This document shows, in pieces, positions 8,232 through 17,439 of a stretch of 64,000 nt of DNA. The stretch is from Sphingomonas sp. HMP9 (lineage in GTDB: Bacteria > Pseudomonadota > Alphaproteobacteria > Sphingomonadales > Sphingomonadaceae). Position 1 is the first letter of the stretch. The number at the start of each line of letters is the position of its first letter. The position numbers were made by a program, and so were the translations under genes. The stretch spans positions 1,950,501-2,014,500 of the forward strand of contig NZ_AP022673.1 in assembly GCF_013374115.1 (NCBI RefSeq), read 5' to 3'. The notes below the pieces were generated by a model. The model was not told the origin of the DNA. It ran no database searches and saw only the letters and a list, made by a program, of their open reading frames with translations.

Positions 8232-9095
8232 ATGGTGGCATTCATTGCAGTCGATTGGGGCACGACCAACCGGCGTGCGTTCCTCATCAAGGACGGCAGA
8301 GTCGTCGCAACGGAGCGGGACGATCGCGGCGCAGCGACCGTCCCGGCCGGCGCATACGAGGCGGAAGTCGCCGGCATCCGGGCGCGGCTGGGCGACGTGC
8401 CGGTGCTGCTTGCCGGCATGGTCGGATCGAACATCGGCTGGCGCAGCGTACCGTATGTCGCGGCACCCGCAGGCCTTGCGGATGTTGCCGCCGCGCTCGA
8501 GCGGATCGACGACCGGACCGCGATCGTGCCCGGGCTGTCGTACCGCGACGGGCTGCACGCCGATGTGATGCGCGGCGAGGAGGTCCAGCTGCTTGGCGCG
8601 GTCGCGGCCGACCTCGTTCCGCCTGACGCCCTCCTCTGCCAGCCCGGCACGCACTGCAAATGGGCGACCGTCGAAGGCGGCAGGATCACAAAGTTCACCA
8701 CCGCGATGACCGGCGAACTCTTCGCCCTTCTCCGCGCGCACGGCGTCCTGTCACGCCAACTCGGCCACCCGGTCGAGCCTGGGTCAGCATTCCTCGACGG
8801 CGTCGCGGAGGGGGCGAAACGCGATCTCGCCGCCAGCCTGTTCGCGATCCGGGCGCGCGGTGTGCTCGGGCTGGCCGACGACCGCCACGCCGCTTCGTTC
8901 GCCAGCGGGCTGCTGATCGGCGCAGATACCGCCGCGCGGATCGGGCACGGCGCAACGGTTCATATCCTCGCCGACGCCGCGCTCGGGGCACTCTATGCCA
9001 GCGCGATCGATGCGCTGAGCGGCACGGCGCACCATATCGACAGTCAGGTCGCGTTCGTGGCCGGCATCACTCGCATCCAGGATCTTGCAGCATGA
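8232..9095 (+). CDS. dgoK: 2-dehydro-3-deoxygalactonokinase
   Basis: The 287-residue protein starts with AVDWGTTNRRAFLI, the phosphate-1 motif of the ASKHA sugar-kinase fold in its DgoK form, and has LCQPGTHCKWATVEGGRI near residue 136, typical of DgoK. It phosphorylates 2-keto-3-deoxy-D-galactonate with ATP to give KDPGal in the cytoplasm. GAGGT lies six bases before the ATG. Its stop overlaps the start of the aldolase gene (ATGA), indicating a coupled operon. The galactonolactonase and galactonate dehydratase of the route are not in this window. Confidence 0.92.
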   Translation: MVAFIAVDWGTTNRRAFLIKDGRVVATERDDRGAATVPAGAYEAEVAGIRARLGDVPVLLAGMVGSNIGWRSVPYVAAPAGLADVAAALERIDDRTAIVPGLSYRDGLHADVMRGEEVQLLGAVAADLVPPDALLCQPGTHCKWATVEGGRITKFTTAMTGELFALLRAHGVLSRQLGHPVEPGSAFLDGVAEGAKRDLAASLFAIRARGVLGLADDRHAASFASGLLIGADTAARIGHGATVHILADAALGALYASAIDALSGTAHHIDSQVAFVAGITRIQDLAA

Positions 9096-9748
9096 TTCCC
9101 CCCACGACTCCCCCCACTAAGCACCGCCAGGCCTTCGACGACGCCTTTGCCAGATGCCCGCTGATCGCGATCCTGCGCGGCGTGAAGCCCGATGAGGTCG
9201 AGACGATCGGCGACGCGCTGGTCGCGGCGGGCTTCACGATCCTCGAAGTGCCGATGAACTCGCCCGATCCGCTCGACAGCATCGCGCGACTGGCGCGCCG
9301 GTTCGAAGGCCGTGCGGTCGTCGGCGCGGGCACGGTGCTGCGCGTCGAGGACGTCGCGGCGGTCGGCGCGGCGGGCGGCACGCTGATCATCGCCCCGAAC
9401 GCGAACGTGCGCGTGATCGCGGCCGCGGCCGATAAGGGCTATGTCGCGCTACCCGGCATCGCGACCCCGACCGAGGCGTTCGCGGCGCTCGACGCAGGCG
9501 CGGCCGCGCTGAAGCTGTTCCCCGCCGAAGCCGCCAGCCCCGCGGTGTTGAAGGCCATGCGGGCGATCCTCCCCAAGGACGCGCGCGTGCTGCCGGTCGG
9601 CGGGATCGTGCCCGAAGTGATGGCGGACTGGCGCAAGGCCGGTGCGGCGGGCTTCGGGCTGGGCTCGGCCCTGTTCGCACCCGGCATGAGCGCGGCGGAT
9701 GTCGGCGCGCGGGCGACCAAATTCATCGAGACGTGGCAGGCCGGGTAA
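9092..9748 (+). CDS. dgoA: 2-dehydro-3-deoxy-6-phosphogalactonate aldolase
   Basis: The 218-residue protein has the KDPG/KDPGal aldolase pattern: PLIAILRGVKPDE near residue 23, a catalytic Glu region (ILEVPMNSPDP) and the Schiff-base Lys in ALKLFPAE near residue 148. It splits KDPGal into pyruvate and glyceraldehyde 3-phosphate. MNSPDP at the substrate site is typical of KDPGal rather than KDPG enzymes, which agrees with dgoK upstream. The ATG overlaps the dgoK stop. Confidence 0.92.
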   Translation: MIPPTTPPTKHRQAFDDAFARCPLIAILRGVKPDEVETIGDALVAAGFTILEVPMNSPDPLDSIARLARRFEGRAVVGAGTVLRVEDVAAVGAAGGTLIIAPNANVRVIAAAADKGYVALPGIATPTEAFAALDAGAAALKLFPAEAASPAVLKAMRAILPKDARVLPVGGIVPEVMADWRKAGAAGFGLGSALFAPGMSAADVGARATKFIETWQAG

Positions 9749-9805
9749 GCGCGAAGGCTGCAGGCAGGGATCGTCTTCGCGATGCGATGGCGGTAGGGCG
9801 GCGCG

Positions 9806-10927
9806 ATGATGTTTGCCGGACAGGAACGAGACCTCGCCAGACTGACGGCTGCCGACCGGTACCGATCGCTCCGCCCGCGTGCCGGCGTCGACTTCGCCTC
9901 GAACGACTATCTCCGGCTCGCCGGATCGGACCGGCTGCGCGCGGCGATGGCTGATGCGTTGGCGCGCGGCGTGGCGGTGGGGTCGGGCGGATCGCGGCTG
10001 CTGCGGGGGAATGCCCCCGAGCATGAGGCGGTGGAGGCGGACGCCGCGCGGTTCTTCGGGACCGAGGCCGCGCTGTTCTTCGCAAGCGGCTATGTCGCCA
10101 ACACGATCCTGTTCGCGACACTGCCACAGCGCGGCGACCTGATCGTCCACGACGCGCTGATCCATGCCAGCGCACATGAAGGCATGCGCCTCACGCGCGC
10201 GACCTTTGTCGCGGCGGCGCATAACGAGGCGAGCGCGTTCGAGGATGCGATCGTCGCGTGGCGTGCATCGGGCGGTACGGGTCGCGTGTGGATCGCGGTC
10301 GAAAGCCTCTACAGCATGGATGGCGACCAAGCCCCGCTCGCAGCGCTCGCAGAGATCGCGGACCGCCACGACGCCGTCCTCCTGATCGACGAAGCGCATG
10401 CAACCGGCGTCTTCGGCACCGACGGTCGCGGGCTGGCCGAAGCACTCGACGGGCTCGAGAACGTCATCACCCTGCGCACCTGCGGCAAGGCGCTGGGCTG
10501 CGAGGGCGCGTTGCTCTGCGGACCGGCGGTCATGCGCGCGTTCATCGTCAATCGCGGCCGCGGGTTCATCTTCTCGACCGCACCCTCGCCACTGATGGCG
10601 CTGGCGGTCGGCGAGGCGCTGCGCATCGTCGCGGACGAACCGGCGCGGCGGGAGCGGCTCTGGGCGTTGATCGCCACGGCGGGCCGCATACTCGAACCGT
10701 ACGGCGTCGCGGCGACGGGATCTCAGATCCTGCCGCTGGTGCTCGGTGACGCCGCGCGGACGATGCACGTCGCGGGCGCGATCCAGGCGGCAGGGTTCGA
10801 CGTGCGCGGGATACGCCCGCCGACCGTGCCCGAGGGCGGATCGCGCCTCCGGATATCGCTGACGCTCAACGCGACGGTCGCGGATATCGAGGCTCTGGGC
10901 GTGGTCATGGGAGAGGCACTGCAATGA
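9806..10927 (+). CDS. bioF: 8-amino-7-oxononanoate synthase
   Basis: The 373-residue PLP enzyme joins pimeloyl-ACP or pimeloyl-CoA with L-alanine to make KAPA, the first ring-assembly step of biotin synthesis. Visible motifs are FASNDYLRLAG at the N-terminus, GSGGSRLLRG, LLIDEAHATGVFG and the PLP-Lys in TLRTCGKALGCEGA near residue 230. AGGG lies seven bases before the ATG. Its stop overlaps the bioD start (ATGA), so bioF-bioD-bioA form one tight operon; bioB and bioC/bioH are not nearby. Confidence 0.95.
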   Translation: MMFAGQERDLARLTAADRYRSLRPRAGVDFASNDYLRLAGSDRLRAAMADALARGVAVGSGGSRLLRGNAPEHEAVEADAARFFGTEAALFFASGYVANTILFATLPQRGDLIVHDALIHASAHEGMRLTRATFVAAAHNEASAFEDAIVAWRASGGTGRVWIAVESLYSMDGDQAPLAALAEIADRHDAVLLIDEAHATGVFGTDGRGLAEALDGLENVITLRTCGKALGCEGALLCGPAVMRAFIVNRGRGFIFSTAPSPLMALAVGEALRIVADEPARRERLWALIATAGRILEPYGVAATGSQILPLVLGDAARTMHVAGAIQAAGFDVRGIRPPTVPEGGSRLRISLTLNATVADIEALGVVMGEALQ

Positions 10928-11541
10928 CGATCGTCGTCACCGGGACGGACACCGATATCGGCAAGACCGTGTTCGCCGCCGGGCTCACCGCGGCACTGGG
11001 CGCGCGCTACTGGAAGCCGGTGCAGGCCGGACTTGCCGACGGCAGCGACGCGGCCTCGGTCGTCACGCTGGGCGTGCCGGCGGATCATGTCCTCCCCGAA
11101 GCCTACCGGCTGACGACCCCGTGCTCGCCGCATCTCGCCGCCGAAATCGACGGCGTGACGATCGATCCCGAGCGGATCGGACTGCCGGATATCGACGGTC
11201 CGCTGGTCGTCGAAGGCGCCGGCGGCGTGATGGTCCCGGTCACGCGCGACCTGATCTTCGCGGACCTGTTCGCGCGGTGGGGCAAGCCCGTCGTCCTCGT
11301 TGCGCGAACCGGGCTCGGCACGATCAACCACAGCCTGCTCTCGATCGAGGCGCTGCGCAGCCGCGGCGTCCCGATCCTCGGCATCGCGTTCGTCGGCGAC
11401 GCGGTCGAGGACAGCGAGGCGACGATCGCCACGCTCGGCAGGGTCCGCCGGCTCGGCCGCCTGCCCCGCCTCGATCCGCTGAACGCCACGACGCTGGCCG
11501 AGGCGTTCGCGGCGAATTTCGACCTGGAGGCGTTCCGGTGA
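10924..11541 (+). CDS. bioD: Dethiobiotin synthetase
   Basis: The 205-residue P-loop enzyme closes the ureido ring of DAPA with ATP and CO2. The Walker A-like motif GTDTDIGKTVFAAG is at residues 7-20 and VEGAGGVMVPVTRD near residue 97 binds DAPA and nucleotide. It overlaps both bioF upstream (ATGA) and the GTG start of bioA downstream. Length is slightly below the usual 220-240 residues, but all motifs are present. Confidence 0.94.
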   Translation: MTIVVTGTDTDIGKTVFAAGLTAALGARYWKPVQAGLADGSDAASVVTLGVPADHVLPEAYRLTTPCSPHLAAEIDGVTIDPERIGLPDIDGPLVVEGAGGVMVPVTRDLIFADLFARWGKPVVLVARTGLGTINHSLLSIEALRSRGVPILGIAFVGDAVEDSEATIATLGRVRRLGRLPRLDPLNATTLAEAFAANFDLEAFR

Positions 11542-12791
11542 CCGACTCCCCCGTCTGGCACCCCTTCACGCAGCACGGCCTACGCGAGCCGATCCCGCTC
11601 GTCACGCATGCCGAGGGCGCCGCGCTCTACACCGCGGATGGCCGCCGGATCGTCGATGCGATCTCGTCCTGGTGGGTCACCACGCATGGCCATGCCAACC
11701 CGAAGATCATGGCCGCGATCGCGGAGCAGGCGGCCAAACTCGACCAGATCATCTTCGCCGGCTGGACGCATCAGCCCGCCGAAGACCTCGCACGCGGCCT
11801 GACCGCGATCATGCCACCCGAACTGACGCGCGTGTTTTTCTCCGACTCAGGCTCGACCAGCGTCGAGTGCGCGCTGAAAATGGCGCTCGGCTATTGGCTC
11901 GATCGCGGCGAGGACCGCCACCGCATCCTCGTCCTCGAACACGGCTATCATGGCGACACGATCGGCGCGATGTCGGTCGGCGCGCGCGGCGTGTACAACC
12001 GTGCCTACGCGCCGCTGCTGTTCGACGTCGGGACGATCCCCTTCCCCGCCGCCGGGCTGGAGCAGGCGACGCTCGACGCCCTCGAGACGGCCTGCGCCGC
12101 GCACCCGGCGGCGTTCATCGTCGAACCGCTGCTGCTTGGCGCGGGCGGGATGCACGTCTATCCCGCGCATATCCTTGCCGAGATGCGACGCATCTGTGCG
12201 CGTCACGACGTGCTGTTCATCGCCGACGAGGTGATGACCGGCTGGGGTCGCACGGGCACGTTGCTTGCCTGCGAACAGGCGGGCGTGGTGCCCGACATCC
12301 TCTGCCTGTCGAAGGGCCTGACCGGCGGCGCGATCCCGCTCGCCGTGACGATGGCGACCGAGGCGATTTACCAGGCGCATTACGGCACCGATCGTGCGCG
12401 GATGTTCTTCCACTCGTCGAGCTACACCGCCAACCCGATCGCCTGCGCCGCCGCCAACGCGAACCTCGCAATCTGGCGCGACGAGCCGGTACGCGACCGG
12501 ATCGCCGACCTTGCCGTCCGTCAGGCGACGCGGCTGGAGGTGCTCGCGCAGCATCCCCGTATCGCCAACGCGCGCCAGATCGGCACGATAACCGCGGTCG
12601 AACTGCGCGGCGAGGACGGTTACCTGTCGCAGATCGGCCCGCGCCTGCTCGCGTTCTTCGGCGAGCGCGACCTGCTGCTCCGTCCGCTCGGCAACACCGT
12701 CTACGTCATGCCGCCCTATTGCATCGACGATGCCGATCTCGACCGGATCTACGCCGCGATCGCCGAAGCATGCGACGTGATTCGACACTGA
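11538..12791 (+). CDS. bioA: Adenosylmethionine-8-amino-7-oxononanoate aminotransferase
   Basis: The 417-residue class III aminotransferase converts KAPA to DAPA using S-adenosylmethionine as amino donor. I start it at the GTG at 11538, which overlaps the bioD stop and gives the conserved N-terminal VWHPFTQH. Other motifs are SSWWVTTHGHANP, FFSDSGSTSVECALKMA, the PLP Asp in LFIADEVMTGWGRTG and the Schiff-base Lys in CLSKGLTGGAIPLA. It ends the bioFDA operon. Confidence 0.95.
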   Translation: MTDSPVWHPFTQHGLREPIPLVTHAEGAALYTADGRRIVDAISSWWVTTHGHANPKIMAAIAEQAAKLDQIIFAGWTHQPAEDLARGLTAIMPPELTRVFFSDSGSTSVECALKMALGYWLDRGEDRHRILVLEHGYHGDTIGAMSVGARGVYNRAYAPLLFDVGTIPFPAAGLEQATLDALETACAAHPAAFIVEPLLLGAGGMHVYPAHILAEMRRICARHDVLFIADEVMTGWGRTGTLLACEQAGVVPDILCLSKGLTGGAIPLAVTMATEAIYQAHYGTDRARMFFHSSSYTANPIACAAANANLAIWRDEPVRDRIADLAVRQATRLEVLAQHPRIANARQIGTITAVELRGEDGYLSQIGPRLLAFFGERDLLLRPLGNTVYVMPPYCIDDADLDRIYAAIAEACDVIRH

Positions 12792-12802
12792 TCCTGACGT
12801 TC

Positions 12803-12819
12803 TTGCTGCACTGCAGCAA
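12803..12819. promoter_or_regulatory. Palindrome matching PhaR-type operator CTGC-N3-GCAG
   Basis: TTGCTGCACTGCAGCAA is a perfect palindrome with an 8-bp arm around one base and contains CTGC-ACT-GCAG. PhaR regulators of polyhydroxyalkanoate genes in Paracoccus and Rhodobacter bind CTGC-N3/4-GCAG. It lies 70 bp before a PHB-depolymerase-like gene, which supports a regulatory role, though it could also be the end-of-bioA hairpin. Confidence 0.5.
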
Positions 12820-12889
12820 CAAATGATGTACGTGCGACGTTAGAATAAGATCGCGGCCGAGTACGCTGGCGACGAAAGGCTCGATTCAC

Positions 12890-14008
12890 GTGAGAAACAT
12901 CGCCGATACCATCGCCCGCATGGCGCGTGCCGGGGCGCCGACGCCGCGTGACACGGCGCCGAGCCGCCTGACGCCGCTGACCGCGTTCGGGACGAATCCG
13001 GGTGCGCTGCTCGGCCACGTTTATATACCTGCCGACCTCCCTTCGGGCGCGCCCTTGGTCGTCGTCCTGCACGGCTGCACGCAGACCGCGGCGGGCTATG
13101 ATCACGGATCGGGCTGGTCGAGGCTTGCGGATCGCGCCGGCTTTGCGCTGCTCTTCCCCGAGCAGACGCGCGCGAACAATCCCAATCTCTGCTTCAACTG
13201 GTTCGCGTCGGAGGACACCGCGCAGGCCGGTGGCGAGGCGGAGTCGATCGCGCAGATGACCGAGACGATGATCGCACGCCACGCGCTCGACCGCAGCCGC
13301 GTCTACGTCACCGGGCTGTCGGCAGGCGGTGCGATGACGATGGCGATGCTGGCCACGCGGCCCGATCTGTTCGCGGGCGGCGCGGTGATCGGTGGGCTCG
13401 CCTACGGGACCGCGACCGGCGTGTCGCAGGCGCTGGACCGCATGCGCGGGCACGGCGACACCAGCGATACCGCACTGGTCGATGCGGTGCACAGCGGCGC
13501 GCGCGGGCATGACGGGCGCTGGCCGACGCTGGCGATCTGGCACGGCGGCGCGGATGCAACCGTCAGCGTGGCGAACGCGGACACGATCGCGCGGCAGTGG
13601 CGCGGCGTTCACGGTGTCGACGCGAAGGCGGTGCGCACCGAGCGGGTAGGCACCGCGGTCCACCGGATCTGGTCGGACGCGCAGGGGCGCGATGTCGTCG
13701 AGGACTGGACCGTGCCGGGCATGGGCCACGGGACGCCGATCGACCCGATGCGCGGCGAGCGGCTGGGGGCCGCGGGGCCATTCATGCTCGATGTCGGGAT
13801 TTCGAGCACGGCCGTGATCGCCAGATCCTGGGGCCTGATTGCAGCGACCGACACCGCCTTCGCAGCCAAGCCCGCGCCGGCAGACCGCATTGCGAAGATC
13901 GCGATCCCCACGACGCCAAAACCCGCGCCAAAGCCGCGCGCGGAGGCACCAGCGGGGATCCAGGCAACGATCGAGCACGCGCTCCGCGCCGCCGGGTTGA
14001 TGCGGTAG
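12890..14008 (+). CDS. PHB-depolymerase-family esterase
   Basis: The 372-residue alpha/beta hydrolase carries PLVVVLHGCTQTAAGYD (oxyanion region), the lipase box GLSAGGAM near residue 143, an Asp in HGGADATV near 220 and a His in PGMGHGTP near 280, so the triad is complete. This is the extracellular catalytic domain type 1 family of short-chain PHA depolymerases, which also includes feruloyl and acetylxylan esterases. No typical signal peptide is visible after the GTG start at 12890, so the usual export is unproven. A PhaR-type palindrome lies upstream. The Pro/Ala-rich segment near residue 335 looks like a linker. Confidence 0.75.
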   Translation: MRNIADTIARMARAGAPTPRDTAPSRLTPLTAFGTNPGALLGHVYIPADLPSGAPLVVVLHGCTQTAAGYDHGSGWSRLADRAGFALLFPEQTRANNPNLCFNWFASEDTAQAGGEAESIAQMTETMIARHALDRSRVYVTGLSAGGAMTMAMLATRPDLFAGGAVIGGLAYGTATGVSQALDRMRGHGDTSDTALVDAVHSGARGHDGRWPTLAIWHGGADATVSVANADTIARQWRGVHGVDAKAVRTERVGTAVHRIWSDAQGRDVVEDWTVPGMGHGTPIDPMRGERLGAAGPFMLDVGISSTAVIARSWGLIAATDTAFAAKPAPADRIAKIAIPTTPKPAPKPRAEAPAGIQATIEHALRAAGLMR

Positions 14009-14056
14009 GTAAGAATACCGGCCGGCGTTCAGACGATCACGCGCACCTAACCCCAT

Positions 14057-14140
14057 CCGTCATCCTGACGAACGTCAGGACCGAGAGCCACACAGGACGC
14101 CGCCCGTAACCCTGGGTCTCGACGTTAGTCAGGATGACGG
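14057..14140. repeat. Palindromic element family A, copy 1 (degenerate)
   Basis: The left arm is CCGTCATCCTGACGAACGTCAGGA and the right arm ends TTAGTCAGGATGACGG. The right inner hairpin has decayed. It lies between the esterase and MATE genes. Confidence 0.85.
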
Positions 14141-14242
14141 GGTGTGTTGGCAAGATCGTCGCACTATGCGCACGCCGGATCGCGCCACGCCGAAGCATTG
14201 GTAGGTGATCGACTTGCCACGGAACCGGGCTAAAGCCAGCGC

Positions 14243-15613
14243 ATGACCACCCCGCCTCGCCCCTGGCGCACCGAATTCGCCGCCACGCTGAAGCTCGCCT
14301 GGCCGCTGGTCGCGACGAACCTCGCGCAGGCGCTGGTCGGCGCTACCGACGTGGCGATGCTCGGGCGGCTCGGGTCGGACACGCTGGCTGCGGCGACGCT
14401 GGGGCTCAACCTCTACCTCGTCTTCCTGCTCTTCGGGATGGGCCTGACCACCGCTGCGGTGCCGATGATCGCGCGCGAGCGCGGCGCGCGGCCGCATGCG
14501 GTGCGCGATATCCGGCGGACCGCGCGCCAGACCATATGGGTCGCCGCCACGCTCTGCATCCCGTCCTGGATCATCCTGTGGAATGCCGAAGCGATTCTCG
14601 TCCACCTGCTCGACCAGGATCCGCGCCTCGCGCACGAGGCAGCGCGGTTCGTGCGTGCGGTCATGTGGGGGATGTTGCCGAGCCTCGCCTTCCTGGTGTT
14701 GCGCGCGTTCGTTGCCGCGCTCGAGAAACCGGCCTGGTCGCTGGTGGTGATGGTCGGGTTGCTGGTCGTCAACGCCGGGCTGAACTGGCTGCTGATCTTC
14801 GGCCATGCCGGCCTGCCTGCGCTCGGCCTGCTCGGCTCGGGCATGGCGAGCAGCATCGCGAACGGGCTGAGCTTCGTCGCGATGGCTGCCGTCATCGTCT
14901 ACGCCCGGCCGTTCCGCCGCTATCGCCTGCTCGGTCGGTTCTGGCGCCCGGATTGGCCGCGCTACCGCGCGGTGTGGAAACTCGGGCTGCCGATCGCGAT
15001 CACGCTCGGGTTCGAATCGACCGTGTTCATCGCCGCCGTCTTCCTCATGGGCCTGCTGGGCACCGTGCCGCTCGCCGCGCACGCGATCGCGATCCAGATC
15101 GCCAGCGTCACCTTCATGGTCCCGCTCGGCATCGCGCAGGCGGCGACGATCCGCGTCGGTCTCGCCTCGGGCCGGGGCGACCGCGCCGGGATCGGACGCG
15201 CCGGCTGGACCGCGTTCGCGATCGGCGAGGGCTTCATGGTGCTCACCGCGACGCTGCTCGTGCTCGCCCCGCAGCTCCTGATCGGCATCATCCTCGACGT
15301 CGATGCGCCTGCCAACGCGCCGGTCGTCACGCTGGCGATTTCGCTGCTCGCGGTGGCCGCGGTGTTCCAGGTCGTCGACGGCGCGCAGGTGATCGGCGCG
15401 GGGATGCTGCGCGGGCTTGGCGACACGACGGTGCCGATGGTCTTCGCGGCGATCGGCTATTGGGGGATCGGCATCGGTGTCGGCGCCTGGCTCGCCTTCG
15501 GTCGCGGTTGGGGTGGCGTCGGCATCTGGACCGGGCTTGCGACCGGTCTGGCCGTAGTTTCGGTGCTGATGATGGCGCGCTGGCACGCGCGCGAGCGGCT
15601 CGGCCTCGGCTGA
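14243..15613 (+). CDS. MATE-family multidrug/toxin exporter
   Basis: The 456-residue integral membrane protein has about 12 hydrophobic segments in two MatE halves. The first half has LAWPLVATNLAQALVGATDVAMLG and the second the matching KLGLPIAITLGFESTVF, typical of NorM/DinF-type exporters that use Na+ or H+ to expel cationic compounds. It is preceded by a family A palindrome and stands alone, so its substrate cannot be inferred. The short Asp-rich DVDAPANAP loop lies between late helices. Confidence 0.88.
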   Translation: MTTPPRPWRTEFAATLKLAWPLVATNLAQALVGATDVAMLGRLGSDTLAAATLGLNLYLVFLLFGMGLTTAAVPMIARERGARPHAVRDIRRTARQTIWVAATLCIPSWIILWNAEAILVHLLDQDPRLAHEAARFVRAVMWGMLPSLAFLVLRAFVAALEKPAWSLVVMVGLLVVNAGLNWLLIFGHAGLPALGLLGSGMASSIANGLSFVAMAAVIVYARPFRRYRLLGRFWRPDWPRYRAVWKLGLPIAITLGFESTVFIAAVFLMGLLGTVPLAAHAIAIQIASVTFMVPLGIAQAATIRVGLASGRGDRAGIGRAGWTAFAIGEGFMVLTATLLVLAPQLLIGIILDVDAPANAPVVTLAISLLAVAAVFQVVDGAQVIGAGMLRGLGDTTVPMVFAAIGYWGIGIGVGAWLAFGRGWGGVGIWTGLATGLAVVSVLMMARWHARERLGLG

Positions 15614-15699
15614 GGCTCGGCTCGACGCGTTCTGCAATCATGACGGTACCGTTAACTCTATATGCGCGTTAACATAAATTGCATAACAGGAGCCTTATT

Positions 15700-15921
15700 A
15701 TGTCCGACCAAGACCGTATCGTCGCGATCGGGCTCCTCACGCAGCGGGATGTCTTCGCGCTCGGACACGATCTGTCGCGCGTCTATCCGATCGAAGACGC
15801 GCCCTGCTTCGGTGCCTTGCTGAGTGCGATCGACGATGCCGACCGCGCGTTCCACCGCGCACATGAAGCTCGCCAACCGCTTGCCAATCCGCCGATCACG
15901 GTCGCAACATCGGCGCGCTAG
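15700..15921 (+). CDS. Small conserved-looking protein of unknown function
   Basis: The 73-residue soluble protein starts at ATG 15700, seven bases after AGGAG; the frame is open further upstream but that start lacks a ribosome site. Its sequence (QDRIVAIGLLTQRDVFALG, then SRVYPIEDAPCFGALLSAID) is amphipathic and probably helical, with no motif I recognise. It has its own upstream region with two GTTAAC hexamers (15651 and 15668). The strong ribosome site is the main evidence that it is real. Confidence 0.6.
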   Translation: MSDQDRIVAIGLLTQRDVFALGHDLSRVYPIEDAPCFGALLSAIDDADRAFHRAHEARQPLANPPITVATSAR

Positions 15922-15958
15922 CCGCGTTCGACACCCGCGGACCTAGCGGAGATCGATC

Positions 15959-16357
15959 ATGACGCATTTGCCTACCGAATTGCTGCTGCTCGGCTGGTCG
16001 ACGGTCCTACTGTTTGCGTATGTCATGGTCCAGGGGCAGACCGCGACGCGCGACCGCGGACTCGACTGGAACGCCGGCCCACGCGACGGCGCGCAGAAGC
16101 CGCTGGGCGAAACGGCCGGCCGCGCCGAGCGCGCGCTCAAGAACTTCCAGGAAACCTATCCGGTGTTCGTCGCGCTAGCGCTCGGACTCGCGGTGACCGA
16201 TCGCACCGGCGGACTCGGTGCGATTGGCGCTTGGCTGTGGTTCGGCGCGCGGATCGCGTACATCCCGTTGTACCTGTTCGGCATCCGCTACGTGCGCAGC
16301 CTGTGCTGGCTGGCGTCGATCCTCGGGCTGCTGCTGATGCTGATCCGTTTCCTCTGA
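15959..16357 (+). CDS. MAPEG-family membrane protein
   Basis: The 132-residue protein has four hydrophobic segments and the MAPEG pattern: a first helix (LLLLGWSTVLLFAYVMVQG), a polar loop with RDGAQKPLGETAGRAERALKNFQETYPVFVAL, and two final helices with ARIAYIPLYLFGIRYVRSLCW. ERALKNFQE is the family signature around the glutathione-binding helix. Members act as membrane glutathione transferases or peroxidases in eukaryotes; the bacterial substrate is unknown. It is convergent with mmsB, three bases apart. Confidence 0.85.
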   Translation: MTHLPTELLLLGWSTVLLFAYVMVQGQTATRDRGLDWNAGPRDGAQKPLGETAGRAERALKNFQETYPVFVALALGLAVTDRTGGLGAIGAWLWFGARIAYIPLYLFGIRYVRSLCWLASILGLLLMLIRFL

Positions 16358-16360
16358 GGC

Positions 16361-17236
16361 TTAGCCGCGGAGGCTATGAATGATCGCCGAGAAGTCGAGC
16401 CCACCCTGCCCGGCCGCCGCGAACGCCTCGTAGCGCTCCGCGGCCTTCGCGCCCATCGGCGTATCCGCCCCGACGTCCTGTGCCGCAGCCATTGCGAGGC
16501 GCAAATCCTTCAGCATCAGCGCGGCTGCGAACCCGCCCTGATAGTCGTGATCGGCGGGCGTATCGGGACCGATCCCGGGGAGTGGCGCATAGCTCGTCAT
16601 CGACCAGCTCTGCCCCGAGGACACGCTCGCGATGTCGTAGAACGCCTGTGCGTCGAGCCCGAGCTTCTCCGCCAGAACGAACGCCTCACAGGTGGCGATC
16701 ATCGTCGCGCCGAGGATCATGTTGTTGCAGATCTTGGCCGCCTGCCCCGCCCCGTTCGCGCCGGCGTGGATCACCGCCTTGCCCATGTCGGCGAGGATCG
16801 GCTGCGCGCGATCGAACGCCTCGCGCGAACCGCCGACCATGAAGGTGAGCGTGCCCGCATTGGCCGCGCCAATCCCGCCCGAGACGGGCGCGTCGACCGC
16901 GGCGAGACCCTTGGCCTGCGCCGCCTCGGCAACCTGCTTGGCGGTCGCGACGTCGATCGTCGAGCAATCGATCAGGATCGCGGACGGCGACGCGACGCCG
17001 AACAGCGTGTCGTACACCTCGGCGACGTGCTTGCCTGCCGGCAGCATCGTCACGATCGCCTCGGCGCCGTCTGCTGCTTCGGCCGCGGAGGCGACGGGCA
17101 AGCAGCCCGCCGCCTTCGCCTTGGCCAGCGCGTCGGCGCTCAGGTCGAACGCGCGGACGTCATGGCCCTTCTTCGCGAGGTTGGCGGCCATGCCCCCGCC
17201 CATGTTGCCGAGCCCGATGAATCCGATGCGTGCCAT
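16361..17236 (-). CDS. mmsB: 3-hydroxyisobutyrate dehydrogenase
   Basis: The 291-residue NAD-dependent enzyme oxidises 3-hydroxyisobutyrate to methylmalonate semialdehyde in valine breakdown. It has the Rossmann motif IGFIGLGNMGGGMAANL, the substrate motif DAPVSGGIGAANAGTL near 118 and the catalytic Lys region GAGQAAKICNNM near 167. The open frame runs to 17293, but ATG 17236 follows AGGAGA by seven bases and matches the family start. It is the last gene of the valine set. Confidence 0.92.
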   Translation of the reverse strand: MARIGFIGLGNMGGGMAANLAKKGHDVRAFDLSADALAKAKAAGCLPVASAAEAADGAEAIVTMLPAGKHVAEVYDTLFGVASPSAILIDCSTIDVATAKQVAEAAQAKGLAAVDAPVSGGIGAANAGTLTFMVGGSREAFDRAQPILADMGKAVIHAGANGAGQAAKICNNMILGATMIATCEAFVLAEKLGLDAQAFYDIASVSSGQSWSMTSYAPLPGIGPDTPADHDYQGGFAAALMLKDLRLAMAAAQDVGADTPMGAKAAERYEAFAAAGQGGLDFSAIIHSLRG

Positions 17237-17321
17237 GTTCTCTCTCCTAAATCTGCCGCGGCGACTGTGTCGCTCGCGATCCAACCCCGTCATTCGCGAC
17301 TACGTCCCGCACGCTCCAACC

Positions 17322-17405
17322 CCGTCATCCTGACGAAAGTCAGGATCCAGAGCCAAGACCGACACCGCCCGTAACCCTGGATCCTGACTTTCGTCAGGAT
17401 GACGG
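17322..17405. repeat. Palindromic element family A, copy 2
   Basis: Both arms are type A (inner hairpin CCTGAC-GAAA-GTCAGG on the left and its complement on the right). It lies between the enoyl-CoA hydratase gene and mmsB. Confidence 0.95.
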
Positions 17406-17439
17406 ACAGCGGCGATGACGGGCCGCGGCAATGCGCGGG

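Noticed and set aside
15651..15673. Two TTAA motifs that could be a CtrA box
   Set aside because: They are separated by 13 bases rather than the 7 of the CtrA consensus TTAA-N7-TTAA.
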